This document shows positions 1 to 5,179 of a stretch of DNA of 5,179 bases, piece after piece; the stretch's first letter is position 1; every line of letters begins with the position of its first letter. The position numbers and the translations under genes are program-made. Source of the DNA: an uncultured Spirochaetales bacterium. GTDB lineage: Bacteria; Spirochaetota; Spirochaetia; Sphaerochaetales; Sphaerochaetaceae. The notes beneath the pieces are model-generated. The model had not been told where the DNA came from. It ran no database searches and saw only the letters and a program-made list of their open reading frames with translations. Where the stretch lies: contig CAKQTF010000096.1 in NCBI GenBank assembly GCA_934276695.1, forward strand, positions 1-5,179. Reading direction: 5' to 3'.

Positions 1-80
1 CCGGCAATCGAATCAACAAAACCAGCAATAATACATAAAAATGACATCAATGCTATCTTTGCAGCTGAAAGCTCAGTCAT
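1..80 (-). CDS. TauE/SafE (YfcA)-like membrane protein, N-terminal fragment
   Basis: This gene continues past the left edge; only 26 full codons plus two bases are visible. They read [20 protein letters not shown] followed by FVDSIAG. The segment is one hydrophobic helix ending in the 'AGF(I/V)DSIAGG' pattern that opens the TauE/SafE family, including E. coli YfcA. Members of that family are multi-pass membrane proteins proposed to move sulfite, sulfonates or related small anions; no substrate can be inferred here. The start at 80 is supported by GGAG at 87-90 with a 6-base spacer. A second in-frame ATG at 86 touches that GGAG and is less likely. The start overlaps the last 8 bases of the recombinase gene, so the two are probably co-transcribed and translationally coupled. 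The family call rests on a short match and is moderate in confidence. Confidence 0.6.
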   Translation of the reverse strand, partial: MTELSAAKIALMSFLCIIAGFVDSIA

Positions 81-993
81 CGTCATCTCCGATCGGTGAG
101 TATTTATCAAACTCAGAGAGAAGTGTTTCCGTATTAAGGTGAGTATATATCTGTGTTGTCTTTATATCTGAATGTCCAAGCATTTCCTGCACACTCCGGA
201 TATCAGCGCCATGAGAGAGCATATGGGTCGCAAATGAATGCCTGAGAGTATGTATTGTTGCATCAACGCCAAGAACCCCTGTGATATTATGAAATCTGAG
301 ATGAGCAGCCTGCCTTGTTAGCCTACCTCCTCTCCTATTCAGGAATAGCGCATTCTCCTTCTTCCTTGACAGAAGCTTCGGACGGACTTCCGAAAGATAC
401 TCATTCACTGCATTCTTCGCAGCTTCCCCGATGAAGACGACACGTTCCTTTCCTCTTTTACCGAATACCCTGATTGTCCCTTCATCCTTATCAAATGAGC
501 CGACATCAAGTGCTACAGCCTCGCTTATCCGCATTCCAGATGAGTATATAAGCTCAAACAGAGCATAATCACGGATTCCGAGCTCAGGCTCATTCCTGAA
601 TTCACTGAGAAGAGCATCAACCTCCTCCTCGCTTATGACGCGTGGCACATGGTCCCTATCCTTTGCCTTCTCAATCAGCCTTGCTGGATTATCTGATACG
701 ATTCCATGGTCTGACAGGAATGAATAGAATGATCTGAGAGATGACAGAAGCCTTGAGACAGTACGTTCATCAATCCCGTCTTCTGATCTCCTCATCTTTA
801 TGAATTCCTCAATCGTAACAGCATCAGAATCCTCTATTGGAGTTGAGACCTTATGCAGATACAAGAGGAAGCCTGATGCATCCCGTGAATAAACCTCCCG
901 GGTCTTATCCGAGAGGCGCTTAGTATATGTTATGAAATCCTCGAAATCCCTTATAAGGTCATTCTCTGCTGATGATAGATTATCTGTCGTCAT
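73..993 (-). CDS. Xer-family tyrosine site-specific recombinase
   Basis: Cytoplasmic DNA recombinase of the XerC/XerD type, a family that resolves chromosome dimers at dif sites during division. Numbering from the start at 993 (306 residues, usual Xer length): an N-terminal SAM-like core-binding domain spans about 11-103 and the catalytic domain about 116-300. All six catalytic residues are present: Arg155 (SSGMRISE), Lys179 (GKRGKER), His248 and Arg251 ([13 protein letters not shown]), His274 (LGHSD) and nucleophile Tyr283 (TTQIYTHL). HGAD and LGHSD resemble E. coli XerD slightly more than XerC, but I do not assign either name. Three in-frame ATGs lie at 999, 996 and 993. The only SD-like AGGA (1003-1000) abuts the first and is 6 bases from the third, so 993 is preferred; the longest form would have 308 residues. 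The start lies inside ftsZ, implying coupling. The C-terminus ends in four Asp instead of the basic tail of E. coli XerC. A mobile-element integrase is unlikely given length, motifs and context. Confidence 0.93.
   Translation of the reverse strand: MTTDNLSSAENDLIRDFEDFITYTKRLSDKTREVYSRDASGFLLYLHKVSTPIEDSDAVTIEEFIKMRRSEDGIDERTVSRLLSSLRSFYSFLSDHGIVSDNPARLIEKAKDRDHVPRVISEEEVDALLSEFRNEPELGIRDYALFELIYSSGMRISEAVALDVGSFDKDEGTIRVFGKRGKERVVFIGEAAKNAVNEYLSEVRPKLLSRKKENALFLNRRGGRLTRQAAHLRFHNITGVLGVDATIHTLRHSFATHMLSHGADIRSVQEMLGHSDIKTTQIYTHLNTETLLSEFDKYSPIGDDDD
81..90 (-). promoter_or_regulatory. Ribosome binding site for the TauE/SafE-like gene
   Basis: On the minus strand GGAG (90 to 87) stands 6 bases before the ATG at 80, inside the end of the recombinase gene. 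This spacing favours the ATG at 80 over the in-frame ATG at 86. Confidence 0.55.
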
Positions 994-2239
994 CATCATT
1001 CCTGGAAAGCCGCATCACTGCAGGAATCGAGAAATCATCATTTCTCCCCTGTCTCTTTCCAAGCTGGTTCTGAAGATCCTGCCATCTGTTCACATTAATC
1101 ACATTAGGCTCATTCTGGACACTCTTCTTCGCAGAAGCTGCTGTATCATCCCTTCTGTACTCATCTCTCTCCGGAATCCTCTCTGCAGGCTGTACCTGAG
1201 GCTCGGGAGTACGCTGTTTCCTGTATAGCTCAGCATCAGGGACTGCAGTTGTCACTTCCCTATGCTCAAAGCCTGTAGCGACCACAGTGACCTTGATTCT
1301 GTCTCCAAGGGCAGGATTGTAGCTCTGTCCTACAATGATCAGAGCATCCTCTGCACAGTTCTTTGTTATGAGATCGACAACATTCTGGTATTCCTGCAAT
1401 GTGAGGTTGTCACCTCCTGCAAGGTTGACAAGAACAGCCTTCGCACCATCGATTGAAGCATTCTCCAGAAGTGGGTTGTTAATGCTCTGCTTTGCTGCCT
1501 CGACTGCACGGTTTGCACCTTCTCCGAATCCAAGTCCGATAAGAGCCTCGCCCTTGCCTTTCATGACAGTCTTAACGTCAGCAAAGTCAATATTGATCTC
1601 TCCTGGCTCAGTAATCAGGTCAGATATGCCCTGGACAGACTGCAGAAGAGCGGAATCCGCCATCAGGAATGCCTGCTTAATCGGTGTATTGTTATCAACA
1701 ACATTGAGAAGATTCTGGTTCGGTATCAGTATAAGGGTATCAACATTCTTCTTGAGCTTCTCAATCCCCTGCTGGGCAAGAAGCATTTTCTTCTTCCCTT
1801 CAAAGGCAAATGGAGTTGTCACGACAGCAACAGTCAGAGCACCTGATGATTTTGCGATCTCTGCGACAACAGGAGCAGCACCGGTTCCGCTTCCACCTCC
1901 CATTCCTGCAGTGATGAACACCATATCAGTATTCTCAAGCTCTTTCTTTATCTCTTCCTTGCTTTCTATGGCTGCCTTCTCTCCAATCTCAGGCTGACCG
2001 CCTGCTCCGAGTCCGCCTGTAAGCTCTTTTCCTATTGCAATCCTTGTCTGTGCATTTGAACGCTGCAGAGCCTGGACATCTGTATTCAGAGCAATGAATG
2101 AAATCTTCTTCAGTCCCTGTGCAATCATCCTGTTCACAGCATTGCCACCGCCGCCACCGACTCCTACAACCTTTATGATAGTCGGAGCAGCCTGCTCTCC
2201 ACCTGTCGTATCCTCAATATCAAAAATGTTAAAGCCCAT
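980..2239 (-). CDS. ftsZ: Cell division protein FtsZ
   Basis: Tubulin-like GTPase that polymerises into the cytokinetic Z ring on the cytoplasmic face of the membrane. The protein has 419 residues. The GTP-binding domain shows the [13 protein letters not shown] loop (26-38), the NTD motif (52-54) and the tubulin signature as GGGSGTG (114-120), with Ser where most FtsZ have the first Thr. The T7 catalytic loop [11 protein letters not shown] (216-226) keeps the Asn and both Asp residues that complete the GTPase site of the neighbouring subunit. The second globular domain runs to about 325, followed by a charged linker of about 75 residues (326-400). The C-terminal peptide is [14 protein letters not shown] (401-414), matching the conserved peptide that binds FtsA, and the chain ends in an acidic DDDDR. 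ATG at 2239 is preceded by TAGGAG with a 6-base spacer. It follows ftsA by 9 bases and its 3' end overlaps the recombinase gene. It appears complete and functional. Confidence 0.99.
   Translation of the reverse strand: MGFNIFDIEDTTGGEQAAPTIIKVVGVGGGGGNAVNRMIAQGLKKISFIALNTDVQALQRSNAQTRIAIGKELTGGLGAGGQPEIGEKAAIESKEEIKKELENTDMVFITAGMGGGSGTGAAPVVAEIAKSSGALTVAVVTTPFAFEGKKKMLLAQQGIEKLKKNVDTLILIPNQNLLNVVDNNTPIKQAFLMADSALLQSVQGISDLITEPGEINIDFADVKTVMKGKGEALIGLGFGEGANRAVEAAKQSINNPLLENASIDGAKAVLVNLAGGDNLTLQEYQNVVDLITKNCAEDALIIVGQSYNPALGDRIKVTVVATGFEHREVTTAVPDAELYRKQRTPEPQVQPAERIPERDEYRRDDTAASAKKSVQNEPNVINVNRWQDLQNQLGKRQGRNDDFSIPAVMRLSRNDDDDR
1000..1004 (-). promoter_or_regulatory. Ribosome binding site for the recombinase gene
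   Basis: CAGGA on the minus strand ends immediately before the first of three consecutive ATG codons. The third ATG, at 993, is 6 bases away, which is the usual spacing, so this site argues for the shorter start. It lies within the ftsZ coding sequence. Confidence 0.45.
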
Positions 2240-2251
2240 ATATTGCTCCTA
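2240..2251 (-). promoter_or_regulatory. Ribosome binding site for ftsZ
   Basis: TAGGAG (2251-2246) with spacer CAATAT precedes the ATG at 2239. The first three bases are the TAG stop codon of ftsA, so ribosomes finishing ftsA terminate directly on the ftsZ initiation site. Confidence 0.7.
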
Positions 2252-3478
2252 AAATAATTTACCAAAAAAAGATCTGACCTTACCGCCTATTGATCTCTTC
2301 TCTGAAGATGATGCAAAGCCAGCAGGTTCCCTCATCTTCTTAGCTTCGCTCTTCAAGAGCCCTAGCACTGTTGAATAGCGCGGATCGATATACATCCTGT
2401 CAAGCCCGTTTATTGCTTCCGGAAAACCGATTCTTGCTGGAATCCTGAAAATCTCAGCAGCAAGCTCTGTTGCCCCAGATAGAAGTGATCCTCCTCCGAC
2501 AAGGATTATCCCTGATCCGAAAGGCCCTGACAGTCCAGTCTCCTCAAAATCCTGCTTAAGCCTTGAGAATATCTCAGCCATCCTTGCTTCCATGATCTTT
2601 GCAAGCTCCTTCTTCGGAAGCCTGATCGGAGGCTTACCTCCGACAGCCGGTGTAATGACCATATCATCAGGATTGATTGTCGGACTGTAGCATGCGCCAT
2701 CTGATAGTTTTATTGACTCACTTGCCGCGCGCGGGATCTGGAGGATATATGCAATATCATTTGTCACATTATCTCCACCAAGATCAATTCCTCCGACATA
2801 CACAGGTGCTCCATTCGAATATGCAATGCAGTTCGTACAGCCAGAACCTATGTTAATTATTATCGCACCAGCCTCTTTCTCCTCAGAAGAAAGGACAACC
2901 TCACTGTCTGCAAGTGTTGAAAGCATAAGCTTCTGGATCTGGAAACCGCTTTTCTGCACGCATTTCTTCTGATTCTGTATTATCGGAGAGGAGCCAAGGA
3001 CAAGAAGGACCTTTGTATCGAGCCTGTGGCCAAGCATATCAATCGGGTCCTTTATGCCAACTCGGGAATCGACCTGGAAATCCTGGACGAGTGTATGTAT
3101 CACCTCTGTATTCTGAGGAAGCTCTCTGTTTCTCGCAACATCTATGCTTCTTCTTATATCGTCCCTTGTAATCTCTCCTGATTTGTTGTTTATGCCTACA
3201 ACGCCATTGCTGGAGATTCCATGAAGATGATCCCCTCCGATTCCAAGTATGACTGAGCTTATCTCACAACCTGCCTGCAGCTCAGCATCAGATACAACCT
3301 GGTTGATAACCTTGACAGTCTGCTCAATATTCACAATTGAACCGTTCTTAACACCAGATGACGGATGTTCACTGATTGATTCAATCATCAGCTGCCCATC
3401 CCTTGATAAAGAGCCGATCACAGCTCTTGTCCAGCTGGTTCCTATATCCAATCCAAGCAATGTCTTATCTGCAGCCAA
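2249..3478 (-). CDS. ftsA: Cell division protein FtsA
   Basis: Actin-like ATPase that anchors FtsZ filaments to the inner face of the membrane and links the Z ring to later divisome proteins. It has 409 residues, near the usual 410-420. Order of parts: phosphate-1 motif LLGLDIGTSWTRAV (7-20); the FtsA-specific 1C subdomain (about 84-165, with NGVVGI and PIDMLGHRL); phosphate-2 region INIGSGCTN (208-216); GGIDLGGDNVTNDIA (229-243); adenosine motif GIILVGGGSLLSG (323-335); and a C-terminal amphipathic helix GGKVRSFFGKLF (398-409) for membrane binding. Odd point: the phosphate-2 motif, normally DIGGGT.D, has Asn209 and Asn216 in place of the two Asp. The start is TTG at 3478; it puts LLGLDIG at the right distance and has a strong SD, and no ATG precedes the conserved motif. 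It starts 6 bases after the ftsQ stop. Identification is firm; effect of the Asn changes on ATP handling is unknown. Confidence 0.97.
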   Translation of the reverse strand: MAADKTLLGLDIGTSWTRAVIGSLSRDGQLMIESISEHPSSGVKNGSIVNIEQTVKVINQVVSDAELQAGCEISSVILGIGGDHLHGISSNGVVGINNKSGEITRDDIRRSIDVARNRELPQNTEVIHTLVQDFQVDSRVGIKDPIDMLGHRLDTKVLLVLGSSPIIQNQKKCVQKSGFQIQKLMLSTLADSEVVLSSEEKEAGAIIINIGSGCTNCIAYSNGAPVYVGGIDLGGDNVTNDIAYILQIPRAASESIKLSDGACYSPTINPDDMVITPAVGGKPPIRLPKKELAKIMEARMAEIFSRLKQDFEETGLSGPFGSGIILVGGGSLLSGATELAAEIFRIPARIGFPEAINGLDRMYIDPRYSTVLGLLKSEAKKMREPAGFASSSEKRSIGGKVRSFFGKLF

Positions 3479-3493
3479 TTCAAATCACCCCTT
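3479..3493 (-). promoter_or_regulatory. Ribosome binding site for ftsA with TTG start
   Basis: AAGGGGTGAT (3493-3484) differs by one base from the extended anti-16S complement AAGGAGGTGAT-type sequence and lies 5 bases before TTG at 3478. The ftsQ stop codon TGA (3487-3485) sits inside this site. A strong site with a weak start codon supports the TTG call and suggests expression tied to ftsQ translation. Confidence 0.65.
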
Positions 3494-4225
3494 CAGCCTT
3501 ATAAGCTGTCCTGACCTAAGCTCGTATTCGGTAGCAGAAGAAAGAAAGACATTCCTGCCTTCCTTCCACTGCTCATCCCTTATCACAGCAATCACTGTCT
3601 CAAGACGGCCGGGAGAAAGACTATCATACACTCTGAGCTTAGCATTCACCGGTCCCAGAGCAAGCCTGAGTTCCCCTTTCCCTGTGCTTTTATTATTGTC
3701 ATATTCAGCTTTGTCTATCAAGTTATGATAGGCATCTAATTTCATCAGAGCATCCACTGTGCTTCTGAAAAATGGATCAAAGCCATACTTCAGAAGATAT
3801 TCAAGGTAGCCATCACCTAGTTCAAGGACAATATACATGCGCTTCAGGGCTGGATCATCTTTCGGATCAAGCAGCATAAGACTACTGTCATCAAGGAAAT
3901 ATGAGCTGTTCCTGCTTTTCAGGATCAGGCTCTCCGATGGAGCTGTTATGCTTACAGAAAGCTTTCCATTCTCATATCCGGCCTCTGCATGCCTTACATA
4001 TGGAAGCTGCTCAAGATTATGCCTAAGTGCTCTTTTCCGGATCTGATAGTATCCTCTGCCAATCAGCGGCGTAAGCATTTTAGATATCTGGTATGTCTGC
4101 TCGCATCCGGTGACCTCAAAGCCATTGATAATCCGTACAGGCAGATACTGCAGGGAAAGAAGAGAGGCAAGAATCATGGACAGCAAAAGGAAAAGCACAA
4201 TCGAGATCTTACTTAATCCTGACAT
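3485..4225 (-). CDS. ftsQ: Cell division protein FtsQ/DivIB
   Basis: Bitopic divisome protein that, in known bacteria, joins FtsL and FtsB and helps recruit and control the FtsW-FtsI septal synthase. The protein has 246 residues from the ATG at 4225. A short cytoplasmic start (1-6) leads into one membrane helix (about 7-26), then a POTRA domain (about 30-103) beginning INGFEVTG and including the family-typical LPYVRHAE stretch (74-81) and KLSVSI strand (88-93). The beta domain begins near SSYFLDD (107-113) and runs to the C-terminus. The frame is open upstream to 4357, but that extension is overlapped by ftsW, has no hydrophobic logic, and the AAGGAGG site directly before 4225 decides the start. 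Its first 17 bases overlap the end of ftsW. FtsQ sequences diverge fast, so the call rests on architecture plus position between ftsW and ftsA. Confidence 0.88.
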   Translation of the reverse strand: MSGLSKISIVLFLLLSMILASLLSLQYLPVRIINGFEVTGCEQTYQISKMLTPLIGRGYYQIRKRALRHNLEQLPYVRHAEAGYENGKLSVSITAPSESLILKSRNSSYFLDDSSLMLLDPKDDPALKRMYIVLELGDGYLEYLLKYGFDPFFRSTVDALMKLDAYHNLIDKAEYDNNKSTGKGELRLALGPVNAKLRVYDSLSPGRLETVIAVIRDEQWKEGRNVFLSSATEYELRSGQLIRLKG

Positions 4226-5179
4226 TCTGCCTCCTTCCTGCCACGAATATCTCCTTATAAAGAAGATATGAGCCAGCAATGCAGATTGCTTCATTTCCTG
4301 GGCAGAATGCAAAGAACGGGACAGATGTCCCTGTAAAAGGGAAAATCCCAAGAACATACATTATGGAGAAGAAAAACGGGAATGCAATCATTGAAGACAG
4401 ACCTATGGATGATGCTGCGATGTACTTCATGTCTTCGTTCAGAGCTCTTTTCTCGGTTCTTACTGCCAGTATGCAGTACAGAAGCACAAGGGAAAGGATA
4501 AAGCATATGCCAAGAATCCCAAGCTCCTCTGCCATTGTCGTGAATATGAAACGGCACTCTGTGCCTTCTATCCTCATCATCTTAAATACGCCCCGGCCTA
4601 TTCCAACACCTGAGAAGCCGCCTTCCATTACTGCAGAAAGGGATGAGAGCAGATCCTGATCATAGTATGCATCATCCCCAACAGGCATAACAGAGAAAGC
4701 AAAATCCCTGAAGAAGCCAGGAACAGCGAACAGCATAACAGTGAATAATACTGCAGAGAACAGAGCAGCAAGAACTGTATAGCTCCTGCTGAAACCGCAT
4801 GGCCTTATCATTGAGATAAGGACCAACGCATATACAGCAAATGCACCCAGCCCACCAGCATATGCAACGAGCATGGAAACTGCAATATGGTATGAAATAG
4901 CTAAGAGATACAGCAGTCCGAATCTGTCAGAGTTCTCTATCTCTGGCAAAGTCGACGGGAATGAAAGCGTTAACGAGAATACTGCAAGGAATGGGACATT
5001 CAGCAGAGGAATGCCTCCGGCTGTTATATAACCGGCATTTCCTCTGTCCTTTGCAAAATAGATTATGAACGCAGCAGCTGTGACTGCAGAAAACAGGTAA
5101 TGGGACTTTCTTATAGCTGAGAATGGAAGCAGTCTCATTGCAAGCCCGATAAGGAATCCTACGGCTAGTCCTGCAAGCT
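4209..5179 (-). CDS. ftsW: Divergent FtsW-family SEDS protein, 5' partial
   Basis: Multi-pass membrane protein of the SEDS family, whose normal members polymerise lipid II into septal glycan strands with a class B PBP. The frame is open to the right edge, so the start is outside; the ATG at 5138 is internal because the 13 codons before it encode a hydrophobic helix (LAGLAVGFLIGLA). Counting that Met as 1, 309 residues follow with about eight membrane segments and a large extracellular loop at 141-193. Family identity is shown by YYDQDLLSSLSAVMEGGFSG (158-177), GVGIGRG (177-183) and FIFTTMAEELGILG (197-210), which align with the FtsW stretch around TDFIFA..GEELG. Key residues are missing: the catalytic Asp is Arg196, SYGGSS is replaced by AFCPGNEA (277-284), and RRW, QPSE and QPDLGT are not recognisable. 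The gene is intact, not frameshifted, and its end overlaps ftsQ by 17 bp. I infer a division scaffold with little or no polymerase activity; a RodA paralogue is less likely given its place before ftsQ. Confidence 0.85.
   Translation of the reverse strand, partial: LAGLAVGFLIGLAMRLLPFSAIRKSHYLFSAVTAAAFIIYFAKDRGNAGYITAGGIPLLNVPFLAVFSLTLSFPSTLPEIENSDRFGLLYLLAISYHIAVSMLVAYAGGLGAFAVYALVLISMIRPCGFSRSYTVLAALFSAVLFTVMLFAVPGFFRDFAFSVMPVGDDAYYDQDLLSSLSAVMEGGFSGVGIGRGVFKMMRIEGTECRFIFTTMAEELGILGICFILSLVLLYCILAVRTEKRALNEDMKYIAASSIGLSSMIAFPFFFSIMYVLGIFPFTGTSVPFFAFCPGNEAICIAGSYLLYKEIFVAGRRQNVRIK
4226..4236 (-). promoter_or_regulatory. Ribosome binding site for ftsQ
   Basis: AAGGAGG (4236-4230) lies 4 bases before the ATG at 4225, inside the 3' end of ftsW. 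It is the strongest such site in this stretch and rules out the longer in-frame start at 4357. Confidence 0.7.

Noticed and set aside
73..993. Recombinase as the integrase of a mobile element
   Set aside because: Size, core-binding domain and catalytic motifs match housekeeping Xer proteins; there are no flanking repeats, tRNA gene or phage-type neighbours, and it is embedded in the division operon.
1335..1997. 220-codon open frame on the plus strand opposite ftsZ
   Set aside because: It lies wholly antisense to conserved FtsZ codons, has low-complexity Ser/Ala-rich content with no recognisable domain, and is a by-product of ftsZ codon use.
2240..2248. Promoter or terminator between ftsA and ftsZ
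   Set aside because: The gap is 9 bases and fully used by the ftsZ SD and spacer; no hairpin with a T-run is present.
2264..2270. Run of seven T (minus strand) near the 3' end of ftsA as a programmed frameshift site
   Set aside because: The run encodes the Phe pair of a normal amphipathic helix, and a +1 shift only removes the last residues; there is no downstream structure or conserved product to support frameshifting.
3249..3728. 159-codon plus-strand open frame across the ftsA/ftsQ junction
   Set aside because: It is antisense to two well-supported genes and shows no family motif.
4226..4357. 44-codon N-terminal extension of FtsQ
   Set aside because: It would overlap conserved ftsW codons by about 150 bp, lacks its own SD, and the AAGGAGG site selects the ATG at 4225, which places the membrane anchor right at the N-terminus as usual.
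4291..4557. 88-codon minus-strand frame within ftsW, considered as a sign of a frameshifted ftsW
   Set aside because: The ftsW frame is open through the whole stretch with continuous membrane helices and recognisable SEDS landmarks on both sides, so motif loss is not explained by a frameshift.

Overview
The window is one compact block of genes, all on the minus strand, and it is best read as the distal part of a division (dcw) operon. In transcription order, from the right edge to the left, it holds a 5'-truncated ftsW-family gene, ftsQ (divIB), ftsA, ftsZ, a Xer-type tyrosine recombinase, and the first 27 codons of a TauE/SafE (YfcA)-like membrane protein that runs off the left edge. There is no intergenic space worth naming. 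Every junction is either an overlap (ftsW/ftsQ 17 bp, ftsZ/xer 14-20 bp, xer/tauE 8-14 bp) or a gap of under 10 bp (ftsQ/ftsA, ftsA/ftsZ). Each start has a Shine-Dalgarno sequence lying in the end of the preceding gene. I see no internal terminator and no clear promoter, so the promoter probably lies upstream of the right edge.

The organism looks like a spirochaete, possibly of the Sphaerochaeta or gut-spirochaete type. The reasons are the ftsW-ftsQ-ftsA-ftsZ order with no murG, murC or ddl between ftsW and ftsQ, and the character of the FtsZ and FtsA sequences. The base composition is moderate. This assignment is inference from memory and not a database result.

FtsZ looks fully functional: GTP-binding loops, T7 loop and C-terminal FtsA-binding peptide are all present. 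FtsA has a complete C-terminal amphipathic membrane helix but carries Asn where phosphate-2 Asp residues are normally found, and it starts with TTG. FtsQ has the expected single membrane anchor, POTRA domain and beta domain. The recombinase has all six catalytic residues.

The main surprise is the SEDS protein. It keeps the FtsW fold and position, but the signature motifs of the peptidoglycan polymerase are gone: the catalytic Asp of the large extracellular loop is Arg, the C-terminal SYGGSS motif is replaced, and the RRW/QPSE and QPDLGT motifs are unrecognisable. The gene is intact and translationally coupled to ftsQ, so this looks like a retained pseudo-polymerase and not a decaying gene. 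Sphaerochaeta is reported to lack penicillin-binding proteins. A divisome keeping FtsZ, FtsA and FtsQ but with a catalytically dead FtsW would fit such a lineage and is the strongest candidate here for an undescribed system.
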